This document shows, piece after piece, positions 7,974 to 15,688 of a stretch of 64,000 nt of DNA. Source of the DNA: Chloroflexota bacterium (GTDB lineage Bacteria; Chloroflexota; Dehalococcoidia; Lucifugimonadales; Lucifugimonadaceae); contig JABIGL010000112.1 of assembly GCA_018650185.1 (NCBI GenBank), forward strand, positions 1 through 64,000. The letters run 5' to 3'. Each line of letters begins with the position of its first letter. Position 1 is the first letter of the stretch. Made by a program: the position numbers and the translations under genes. Below the pieces are notes generated by a model. It was not told the origin of the DNA. It ran no database searches and saw nothing but the letters and a program-made list of their open reading frames with translations.

Positions 7974-9362
7974 TCATCCCGGCGAGGTGATCTCGACAAG
8001 GTCTGCAGTGAGCTCTTCCGTCGTGCCCCTGACTTCGGTGTCGGGTTTGAACGCAGCCCACGCGAACCAGAAATGCGCCGCATGTGTGATGGGTTCTAGC
8101 CGAGTTCCGATGAGCTCACCCGAGGTAGCGTTTCCGAACTTGTCCCAGGTCGAACCGGTCTCGTTGTCCGTGATCACGTCACTTGCCAAATCAAACGTAA
8201 GCACCTGTTCGTTGACGGTCCGGTTGAACAGCGTTGTCGAGCCAGATTTGGAGAAGTTTCCACTCCGAGAGGTGAACGCCGAGTCGGTGCCGTTGTCGAA
8301 AAATACGGTGATCGGCACGCCTGAGATCACATCGTTTATGACCGGTTGTTCTGACAGGAACGAGTACGGGTATGCGATATCCAGATCGTCCAGCGTCACG
8401 CTCGCGATGCGCTCTACCGGGGCCAACCGACCGTCAAAAGGTCCGTCGTAGAGGAATGGTGAGCTGTTGATGTCGTCGTATCCCGGGTACGGCGGGCGTG
8501 AGTAGTCACGTGCCAGTGCTCTGCCGGTTACCGAGTGTCGCTCGGTGTCCGTGGGCCGAAGCAGTATCTGCCCGTCCGGAAACGAGGTCACAAAATCAGA
8601 CCATCCGGTGATTGAGACCGGTAGAAATTTGAGCTGTACGGCCGCATAAGTGCCGATCAACCCTGTGCCCGTGATCTGCTGCCAGAGAGACTCAGATTGG
8701 CGGTCGTACATGATCAGGTCGCTGTTCTGGAGGAAGCCAGACACGCCGAACTCCAGCACTGTGGTGTCAGGGCGGGTGCGCTCGAACACAAGGGAGGTGT
8801 TGCAGAGAGGGCAAAAGGTAACGGTAACCGGTTCACCGCCAACGACATCGTTCACGATCTCGTGGAAGGTCATGATCGACAGCGGGTAGCCGCGTACATC
8901 GCCGTTAACGTCCAGGACAATGACCGGTTCCTGGTCGCGCATGTAGTCCGGCGGATCGGAGACAGGGGCGAAGCGTGGAGCATCAAGGGACGCAATGCCA
9001 TCTCGGGGCACCCCACCGGAACTCAAGTTTCTGACATCCAGATCTGCGGCGAAGCGGGTGAAATCGGTCTCCCAACCCTGGCCTGTCAGTGCGGCGCTGA
9101 CGGCGCGTTCGTCGGGGCCGATTGCGACCTTCAGACCGTCCTCTTCGAGGTCCCTGCCGGGCACGGATGTTGAATCCGGAGCGATCGGAGTGGCCGGGGA
9201 CTCTGTTGGAGCGATTGTAGGGACGACTTGGTCACCTGAAGGGCCATCATCGGACCCTCCACTACAGGCGACCGTCAGTACGGCGACGGCGACGGTCAGC
9301 CCGAATATCGCCTGTAGTGGCGAAAGTCGGCGGCGTTGTCGTTTCAAGTTGTAGCTCAGCAA
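7974..9362 (-). CDS. DUF3179 lipoprotein, upstream copy
   Basis: A 462-residue lipoprotein (lipobox LTVACSG about 29-35) with a short acidic/Pro linker and one DUF3179 domain bearing the same TFCPLCN, LEFGVSG, LIMYDRQSE and LWQQITGTGLIG blocks as its downstream neighbour. The apparent start is TTG; a second TTG five codons later is equally possible because neither has a strong ribosome-binding site. The pair forms one transcription unit on the minus strand. Both copies keep every conserved block I can recognise, so neither looks decayed. They are probably anchored outside the membrane. The function is unknown. Confidence 0.84.
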   Translation of the reverse strand: MLSYNLKRQRRRLSPLQAIFGLTVAVAVLTVACSGGSDDGPSGDQVVPTIAPTESPATPIAPDSTSVPGRDLEEDGLKVAIGPDERAVSAALTGQGWETDFTRFAADLDVRNLSSGGVPRDGIASLDAPRFAPVSDPPDYMRDQEPVIVLDVNGDVRGYPLSIMTFHEIVNDVVGGEPVTVTFCPLCNTSLVFERTRPDTTVLEFGVSGFLQNSDLIMYDRQSESLWQQITGTGLIGTYAAVQLKFLPVSITGWSDFVTSFPDGQILLRPTDTERHSVTGRALARDYSRPPYPGYDDINSSPFLYDGPFDGRLAPVERIASVTLDDLDIAYPYSFLSEQPVINDVISGVPITVFFDNGTDSAFTSRSGNFSKSGSTTLFNRTVNEQVLTFDLASDVITDNETGSTWDKFGNATSGELIGTRLEPITHAAHFWFAWAAFKPDTEVRGTTEELTADLVEITSPG

Positions 9363-9516
9363 GTTATTTTCCGCATGTCTGACGGTTCAGTTCAAAGTCT
9401 CATGTTGGGTTACGTATTGAGTTGGATGCGGACTACGCCAGATGAGCGCGCAAAATGAATCTGCCCGTGTACTTTTGAACTACAAAGCGTAAGCACACCG
9501 AGCCTCTGGAGGAAAG

Positions 9517-10971
9517 ATGGCGAAGACAACTGCCGTCCACGCAGGTCACGTTATTGGATTCGACGGAACTCAGCATCGTCACATCGAAGACGGTGTGGTG
9601 TCTTACGAGGGCGACACGATTACCTGGGTTGGACCGTATTCCGAGTGGACCACCCCGCAGGATTGCGAGGTGATCGAGGCACCGGGTCGGTTGCTCACGC
9701 CGGGATTGATCAACCTCCATGCTCATATCGGCGGCTCACCGCTCGATAAGTCGTTCATCGAGGATGTTGGGCGTCGACAATTCGGCATGTCGGGCTTGTT
9801 CGAGATGCTTCCTGCCCGGTCAGGTGCGCAGGACGATGATGGCACACGTGCCTGTCTGGACTTTTCATCGGCAGAGCTCGTGATGAGTGGCACAACGACG
9901 GTGTTCTCCATGGACCCTATGCCGGAGTACAACATGGAGCGCGCCGCCGAAATAGGCCTCCGGATGTACGTCGCTCCGACGTTCCGGTCTGGCCGTTGGT
10001 ACACGGACGATGGTCGGCGGGTGAAGTACGACTGGGATGAGCAGGCCGGGCTGGACGGGTTAGCGCGCGCTATCGAGTTCATTGAGAAATACGACGGCGC
10101 GCACGATGGGCTGATTCGCGGCATGCTCTGTCCGATGCAGGTCGACACCTGCACGGAGGACCTGTTTCGGCGGGCGTCCGACGCGGCGCGAGACCTGGAC
10201 GTTCCCATTCAGACCCATGCGTCACAGTCTGTGGTCGAGTTCCGCGAGATGGAACAACGGCATGGTCGAACGCCGATCGAGTGGTTGCTGGATATCGGCT
10301 TCCTTGGCCCCAGAGGCCCGAAAGCCATTGTCGGCCACGGGATCTTCCCGAACTCGCACTCATGGATCAACCAGCTTGGTAACGACATAGAGATCCTTGG
10401 AGATGCGGGCGCGACCGTTGCGCACGCTCCATGGGTGTTCGCTCGACGTGGGATCGCATTAGAGAGCTTTGCGGATTACCTGGATGCCGGGGTCAACATG
10501 GCTATCGGTACTGACACAGCGCCGCAGACGATGCTGGAGGCGATGCGATGGGCGGCAGTGCTTGGGAAGGTGACCGGGCGTGATGCGCAACGATCTACCG
10601 CTGCACAGGTGTTTACGGCCGCAACCATTGGCGGAGCCACGGCACTTGGGCGGGACGATCTGGGTCGTCTAGCTGCCGGGGCGAAGGCGGACATCCTTTC
10701 GTGGGACATCGGCGGAACCTGGATGTCACCGTTCCGTGACCCGCTTAAGAACCTTGTGTACTCGGCACGTGAGGAAGACCTTAAAACCGTGGTCATAAAC
10801 GGCCGTACGGTGATGGAAGAACGGTCGATACCCGGGGTCGATATGGGTGAACTAGGTGCAGCGCTTCAGGCGTCTGGAGAGCGTCTGTGGGAACGGATAC
10901 CGCAGTCGGACTGGGGTGAACGTGAGGTGGACGAGTTGTCGCCACCTTCGCTGGCGCGCTGGGGCGACTAG
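9517..10971 (+). CDS. Metal-dependent amidohydrolase/deaminase (TrzA/ATZ/SsnA type)
   Basis: A 484-residue composite-domain amidohydrolase. A beta-sandwich N terminus leads into LLTPGLINLHAHIGG, the HxH metal site of the TIM barrel. QTHASQS, VGHGIFPN and the late GTDTAPQ supply the further His ligands and the catalytic Asp. TAATIGGATALG and the return to the beta-sandwich close the fold. Enzymes of this type hydrolyse or deaminate cyclic nitrogen compounds (guanine, cytosine, S-adenosylhomocysteine, triazines). The start ATG has a strong GGAGG. It is monocistronic; the substrate cannot be specified. Confidence 0.86.
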   Translation: MAKTTAVHAGHVIGFDGTQHRHIEDGVVSYEGDTITWVGPYSEWTTPQDCEVIEAPGRLLTPGLINLHAHIGGSPLDKSFIEDVGRRQFGMSGLFEMLPARSGAQDDDGTRACLDFSSAELVMSGTTTVFSMDPMPEYNMERAAEIGLRMYVAPTFRSGRWYTDDGRRVKYDWDEQAGLDGLARAIEFIEKYDGAHDGLIRGMLCPMQVDTCTEDLFRRASDAARDLDVPIQTHASQSVVEFREMEQRHGRTPIEWLLDIGFLGPRGPKAIVGHGIFPNSHSWINQLGNDIEILGDAGATVAHAPWVFARRGIALESFADYLDAGVNMAIGTDTAPQTMLEAMRWAAVLGKVTGRDAQRSTAAQVFTAATIGGATALGRDDLGRLAAGAKADILSWDIGGTWMSPFRDPLKNLVYSAREEDLKTVVINGRTVMEERSIPGVDMGELGAALQASGERLWERIPQSDWGEREVDELSPPSLARWGD

Positions 10972-10999
10972 TCGCGAAATGTCGGCTCGCCAAGCGTTT

Positions 11000-11506
11000 C
11001 TACTTACTCTGGCTTACTTCCAGCTCGAAGGCGAGCAGTTGCCGCTTGGTGTCGATGCCGCCGCCATAGCCTGTCAGCGCGCCACCGACACCGATGACCC
11101 GATGGCAGGGCAGGATGATGGAGATGGGATTGCGACCATTCGCCGCGCCAATGGCACGGACGGCGTTTGGCCTGCCGATTCGCGCCGCCTGTCGACCGTA
11201 GGTTGTGGTCTCCCCGTACGGAATGGAATTCAGTGCCAACCACGCCGCCTTCTGGAACTCCGTGCCACGAAGGTCCAACGGGATGTCGAATTCGGTGCGT
11301 CGTCCGTCGAGATACTCCTGAAGTTGGAGTCGTGCGGTGACGAGAACCGGATGATCCGGACATGCGGTCATTTCTTCCGGGAGCGCAAGACGCCCTGCAC
11401 TTTCGCCCGGCCACGCCAGCGCACGAAGTCCTAGATCGGTCGCGACCAGCATCAGCTCGCCGAACTGGCTATCCAGGGTCGTTACGTAGTGACGGTCGGT
11501 GGTCAC
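11000..11506 (-). CDS. ogt: Methylated-DNA--[protein]-cysteine S-methyltransferase
   Basis: A 168-residue suicide alkyltransferase that removes O6-alkyl groups from guanine. The C-terminal domain shows TEFQKAAW, IPYGETTTYG, the recognition-helix RAIGAANGRNP and the acceptor-Cys motif ILPCHRVIG. The N-terminal half is a normal ribonuclease-like domain. The GTG start overlaps the stop of the upstream DMT transporter by 4 bp, indicating translational coupling. The divergent gene on the other side encodes an Ada-N/AlkA-like fusion, so the locus forms an alkylation-response island. The length fits the Ogt class, without the Ada regulatory part. Confidence 0.93.
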   Translation of the reverse strand: MTTDRHYVTTLDSQFGELMLVATDLGLRALAWPGESAGRLALPEEMTACPDHPVLVTARLQLQEYLDGRRTEFDIPLDLRGTEFQKAAWLALNSIPYGETTTYGRQAARIGRPNAVRAIGAANGRNPISIILPCHRVIGVGGALTGYGGGIDTKRQLLAFELEVSQSK

Positions 11507-12528
11507 AGCACGGTCCTCTGTTTTGGGATCAGACGTAGCACACGCAACCAGCGGTTCAATCGTTTTGATAATCGGATGTCCGAGCTGCGTTGCGTCACAA
11601 GGTAACCACCTGCCAGCGCGATCGGAAGGCCAATTAGTTCGGCCGGAGTTATGTGTTCGCCACGAAGAGCGACGCCCAGTACGACTGCGAGAACGGGTAT
11701 GAAGTAGGTGTGTATCGAGCCGCGCACAGGGCCCACTCGGCCCGTTAGCGTCGCAGCCAGCGATCTGGCGACTCCGGTTGCGATCACACCAAGAACGATG
11801 ATGGCGATCAGGGTGGAAGCGCTGATTTCGGAATCTGACAATCCGGCCAGTCCCATCGGGAGTAGTCCGACCGACCCGATCAAAAGTGCCCAGAAGATCA
11901 CAGTGGTCGCACCGTACTTGCGTTGCAGCGGACCGATGACGTGTTGCGTGATGCCGTAACCGAGTACTGCCAACCCCAGCCAACCGATGCCGACCGGATT
12001 TGCCTGCACTCCGACAAGATTCGGGGCGGCCATCAGGGTCACACCGGCGAATCCGATAGCGAGGCCGGTTAACTGGATACCGGCCGGGAGCGAGCGCTTC
12101 AGCAGAATCCAAATGACAAGGCTCGCCAGCGGCGTGGCGCTGACGGCCATACCGGCGACAGCGGAGTCGACCGTTTCTATCGCCATTGCGAAGAGGAGTG
12201 CGGGTCCGGCGTTACCCGCTATGGCGACAACGAGTAGCTTGGGCCAGTCTTCACGATCGATCCGCTTACGTGCCGACGGAAATGCGGCAAGTCCGGCCGC
12301 GCCGAGGGCGACTCGCAGCAGGGCCACGGTCTCGGCCGAGAAGCCTTCAAGGGCGACCGCTGTCCACAGGAATGCAGAGCCCCAGATGAGGGAGACGCCC
12401 GCCAGGAGCGACCAGTCTGTGGACGTGAATGGTGCGTTTTCGGGTGATTGGGCTGTGTCACGTGTTGTCGATCTCACGCACCCAACGTTAGGCGGTACCG
12501 GCGCCCGCAGTTGGCCGTATTTGGACAT
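11503..12528 (-). CDS. DMT-superfamily (EamA) transporter
   Basis: An inner-membrane protein of ten predicted hydrophobic segments arranged as two EamA repeats, the first starting WSLLAGVSLIWGSAF and the second around IGWLGLAVLGYG. EamA proteins export metabolites or drugs, but substrates are rarely predictable. The start is uncertain: the ATG at 12528 is annotated, a GTG at 12477 would leave a more usual 21 residues before the first membrane helix, and the frame is open to 12573. It overlaps ogt by 4 bp, so transport and repair are co-expressed, an unusual partnership. Confidence 0.82.
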   Translation of the reverse strand: MSKYGQLRAPVPPNVGCVRSTTRDTAQSPENAPFTSTDWSLLAGVSLIWGSAFLWTAVALEGFSAETVALLRVALGAAGLAAFPSARKRIDREDWPKLLVVAIAGNAGPALLFAMAIETVDSAVAGMAVSATPLASLVIWILLKRSLPAGIQLTGLAIGFAGVTLMAAPNLVGVQANPVGIGWLGLAVLGYGITQHVIGPLQRKYGATTVIFWALLIGSVGLLPMGLAGLSDSEISASTLIAIIVLGVIATGVARSLAATLTGRVGPVRGSIHTYFIPVLAVVLGVALRGEHITPAELIGLPIALAGGYLVTQRSSDIRLSKRLNRWLRVLRLIPKQRTVL

Positions 12529-12567
12529 AGATCGCTCAACTCGGATATCGTGTCCGAATATGTCCGA
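12523..12567. promoter_or_regulatory. Possible operator between the divergent DMT-ogt and Ada/AlkA genes
   Basis: Two TGTCCGA direct repeats at 12551-12557 and 12561-12567 are spaced by exactly 10 bp, one helical turn. An inverted half-site GGACATA lies at 12523-12529. AraC-type regulators bind phased direct repeats, and the divergent gene encodes an AraC-type HTH, so autoregulation is plausible. No match to the E. coli Ada box is evident. Binding is not shown. Confidence 0.4.
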
Positions 12568-12599
12568 TCGCATGACCCGAACGGCCGGAGAATAAGTTC

Positions 12600-14009
12600 A
12601 TGATTCTGCCCGACATGGCTGATCGCGAAGTTAATGCGGTATTCACCACCGGCATCTACTGCCGTTCGGGTTGTTCCGGACGACCATTGCCCGCAAACTG
12701 CGCGCCTTTTCCATCGGCCGTCGCCGCACAGGCGGCTGGATTCAGGCCCTGTCTTCTCTGTCGACCGGACCGACGTGCTGAAGTGTTGATCGATGGGTCG
12801 ACGCCGGAGGTGGTTCGCCAGGCGCTGATGCTGATCAGTGACGGGTTTATGGACCAGAACACCGCCGTAATGCTGGGGCGGCGACTTGGCATAAGCACTC
12901 GTCATCTCAACCGACTGTTTGAGGACTACCTTGGGGCGACTCCGACACTCATCGCCCAATCCCGACGCGCCCATTTCGCTCGAAGGTTGCTCGACGAAAC
13001 AGACCTGACTATCACTGATGTATCTTCGGCGTCCGGGTTCCGAAGCGTTCGGCAGATGAATCGCGTGATGATGGGTGTGTTCCGGTTTTCGCCGTCTGAG
13101 CTAAGGAAAAAGCGGCGTGAGGCGCGTCGCCTCGTGGCCGATGGCGGGTTGAGACTGCGGATTCCGACGCCGGTGGGTTTTGACCTGGAACCTGTATTGC
13201 GATACCTGGGACCGCGCTCTATTCCTGGTGTGGAGTCCGTTGTGGATGGCGTCTACAGGCGAGTTACCAACACGTGTGGCTATCCGGGCGTGGTTGAAGT
13301 AACGACCCGGAGGGATGGCGATGGGCTTGAGATGGTGGCTCATCTCCCGTCTTACGTTGGGTTGCTGGATGATGTCGCCCGTTGTCGTAGTTTGTTTGGC
13401 CTTCATGTGGACTACACGGAGGCGAGGACCCAACTTGAGGATGACAACGCCCTGATGCCGCTGGTATCGGCACGTCCGGGCCTCACGATTCCCGGTTCAT
13501 GGGACCGATTTGAGACCGCCGTTCTCGCAGTACTCGAACAATACGGGACGGTTAGTTCCGCATCAAAGAACGCCGGGAAGATTGCTTCCAACTTCGGGAT
13601 TCCGGTGCCGGGTCTTGCACAAATGGAACTCGGATTTTTGTTTCCCTCGGCCGAACCGCTTGCCCAGGCAGATCTCGGAGAGTTAGGACTTTCAACTGCT
13701 GGCACGGATGCGGTGCGGTCCGTGTCTGAGGCGGTAGCGGATGGCTCGCTTGATCTTTATGACCACAGCGAGCTGCCCACACTGTTGGCTCGTCTCCAGG
13801 AAGTCCCCGGCATCGGTCGTTCTGCCGCTGCCACTATGGCCATGCGTGTGTTCGGGCATCTGGATGCGTTTCCAGGTAGTGAGACTGCCGAGGCCGGTGA
13901 TCACTGGCGTCCGTGGCGCTCGCTGGCCTTCAGCTATTTGCTCGATTCTGAGACGGATCGATCTGGGAACGATGCTGAGATGGAACCCATCGGAACAATC
14001 GCCCGTTAG
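12600..14009 (+). CDS. Ada metal-binding / AraC HTH / AlkA-like fusion protein
   Basis: A 469-residue three-part protein. Residues about 5-65 form the Ada N-terminal zinc module (TTGIYCRSGC, then CLLC), where one Cys accepts methyl from phosphotriesters. Residues about 80-165 form an AraC-type double HTH. The rest is an AlkA-type 3-methyladenine glycosylase with an N-terminal AlkA domain and an HhH-GPD region (VPGIGRSAAATMAMR). The catalytic aspartate motif expected after DAF-P reads GSETAE, and roughly 16 residues found in E. coli AlkA before WRPWRS are missing, so base excision may be lost. It is divergent from DMT-ogt and probably senses methylation damage and activates the locus. Confidence 0.85.
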   Translation: MILPDMADREVNAVFTTGIYCRSGCSGRPLPANCAPFPSAVAAQAAGFRPCLLCRPDRRAEVLIDGSTPEVVRQALMLISDGFMDQNTAVMLGRRLGISTRHLNRLFEDYLGATPTLIAQSRRAHFARRLLDETDLTITDVSSASGFRSVRQMNRVMMGVFRFSPSELRKKRREARRLVADGGLRLRIPTPVGFDLEPVLRYLGPRSIPGVESVVDGVYRRVTNTCGYPGVVEVTTRRDGDGLEMVAHLPSYVGLLDDVARCRSLFGLHVDYTEARTQLEDDNALMPLVSARPGLTIPGSWDRFETAVLAVLEQYGTVSSASKNAGKIASNFGIPVPGLAQMELGFLFPSAEPLAQADLGELGLSTAGTDAVRSVSEAVADGSLDLYDHSELPTLLARLQEVPGIGRSAAATMAMRVFGHLDAFPGSETAEAGDHWRPWRSLAFSYLLDSETDRSGNDAEMEPIGTIAR

Positions 14010-14064
14010 TCTTGTCTGACCAACCGAATGCGGTGACACACAAGGCAAGACGACAGGGGTGAAC

Positions 14065-14847
14065 ATGCTGCTCGAAGGGAAGAAAGCACTCGTGACCGGC
14101 GCGCGCAAAGGCATCGGTCGCGGCGTTGCGCTACGGCTTGCCTCTGAGGGCGCTGACGTCGGAATCGCCGACATCCTGTTGGACGATGAGGCTGAACGTA
14201 CGGCGGAGCTTGTACGCGAGCAGGGTCGAAAGGCGTCTCTTCATCAGGTGGACGCAACGAAGCTACCCGACCTGAACAGGCTGTTCGACGAGTTCCTGAT
14301 CGAACACGGGCGCATCGATGTCCTGGTCAACAACGCCATTATGCAACCGCAGAATCGGCCGCTCTTCGAGATCGACGAGGCGTTCTGGGATCACATGATG
14401 GACCTGTCGCTCAAGGGCTACTTCTTCGCCTCACAAAGGGCTGCAAAGGAGATGGTTGCGCAGGGAGATGGTGGAGCCATCGTGAGCATGGCGAGCGTGC
14501 ACGCGTACCGCGCTTTTCCGGGATGGACGCCGTACGGCATGGCGAAAGCGGGGTTGCGTCGGATGGCGATGGGGCTGGCGACGGACCTGTCGGGGACCGG
14601 AGTGAGGGTCAACTGCGTCGCGCCCGGATATATCGATGCGTCGTTCACGGACGATGGACGAGACCCGGATCGGTTGACGATCGCCGACATGCCCAACTTT
14701 GAGACCCGGATTCCTCAGCAGGTCGGCGGTGTGCCGGGTGATATCGCTGGAGCGGTGGTGTTCCTGTGCTCGGAAATGGGTGGCTACGTAAACGGTGAGA
14801 CGCTGCTGGTGGATGGCGGCATGATCGCCTCAGGCGGCTCCATGTAG
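14065..14847 (+). CDS. Short-chain dehydrogenase/reductase
   Basis: A 260-residue classical SDR. The nucleotide-binding TGARKGIG lies near residue 12, NNAI in the fourth strand, and the catalytic Ser in SMASVH, with YGMAK giving Tyr and Lys. The C terminus (GETLLVDGGMI) is the usual final strand. The reaction is NAD(P)-linked oxidation or reduction of an alcohol/ketone; the substrate is unknown. I prefer the ATG at 14065, preceded by AGGGGTG, to the in-frame GTG six bases earlier. It stands alone, 55 bp after the Ada/AlkA fusion and convergent with a HAD gene. Confidence 0.9.
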   Translation: MLLEGKKALVTGARKGIGRGVALRLASEGADVGIADILLDDEAERTAELVREQGRKASLHQVDATKLPDLNRLFDEFLIEHGRIDVLVNNAIMQPQNRPLFEIDEAFWDHMMDLSLKGYFFASQRAAKEMVAQGDGGAIVSMASVHAYRAFPGWTPYGMAKAGLRRMAMGLATDLSGTGVRVNCVAPGYIDASFTDDGRDPDRLTIADMPNFETRIPQQVGGVPGDIAGAVVFLCSEMGGYVNGETLLVDGGMIASGGSM

Positions 14848-14933
14848 GCCCTTGCCCCCAATGGGGGATTGTTTTGGATTGAGTTGTCTCTGGATTTGTG
14901 TTCGATCGGCTTTGTCCGTTTTGATGGGGCCTT

Positions 14934-15608
14934 CTATCTTTCGCTCGCTATTATTTGTTCCGCTGCATCCCCGATATCTCTGGCCACGAAGTCTGGTGTG
15001 TCGAAGTAGGGATTCGTGACCTGTCCGGGTCTTGCAATGAACGCGCCACCGCAACCAGCGGCCATCGCCCCGGCTATGTCCCAGTCGTGTGCTGCGACCA
15101 TTAGTAAGTCCGAAGTTTCCACGCCGAGTTCGCGGGCCGCCATCTGGTAGACACGGGCATCCGGCTTGAACACGCCCACGGATTCGACAGACATCACGCG
15201 GTCAAACATATCGATGAGCCCTCCCGCCTCCAGTTGTGCCCGTGCGGCGGCCAGCGGTGAATTTGTGAGCGCCACGGTCTGAAACCCGGCGTCCTTGAGG
15301 CGTTGCAAACCCGCTGGAACGTCCGGGTGCGGCGGGAGCGAGAGCATCCGGCCAGGTATTTCGATTAGCGCCTCTTCGGTGAGGGTCACATCGTTTCGTT
15401 CGGCAACCATCCGTAACGCCGCACCACCGACTTCGCTAAAGTGGCGGTACGGAGCTCCGACCATCGTTGCCGTGATAGCGGTGTTGATCACCTGCGTGAA
15501 CCACAGAGGCCGCAGAGCTGCGTTCCCGAGATGTCGTTCAAACAGTTCGTCAAGCACACCGAGGTCGAGCAAAGTTTCGTTGACATCGAAGACGATGGTT
15601 CTGGACAT
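14934..15608 (-). CDS. Haloacid dehalogenase type II (HAD superfamily)
   Basis: A 224-residue HAD hydrolase. The nucleophile Asp8 lies in FDVNETLLDL, a spelling typical of the L-2-haloacid dehalogenase branch. The second motif is ALTNSPLA, Lys appears in VGVFKPDARVY, and the acidic motif is VAAHDWDIAGA. It would hydrolyse 2-haloacids to hydroxyacids, or phosphate esters if the branch assignment is wrong. It is monocistronic and convergent with the SDR. Length matches the family. Confidence 0.85.
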   Translation of the reverse strand: MSRTIVFDVNETLLDLGVLDELFERHLGNAALRPLWFTQVINTAITATMVGAPYRHFSEVGGAALRMVAERNDVTLTEEALIEIPGRMLSLPPHPDVPAGLQRLKDAGFQTVALTNSPLAAARAQLEAGGLIDMFDRVMSVESVGVFKPDARVYQMAARELGVETSDLLMVAAHDWDIAGAMAAGCGGAFIARPGQVTNPYFDTPDFVARDIGDAAEQIIASER

Positions 15609-15688
15609 TTATGTTCCTCGTATCGGGATGTCGCTGCTCAATTCGTGATTATGCTACGGTGGCGCTGGTTGCCGCCTAGGAGAATCAA

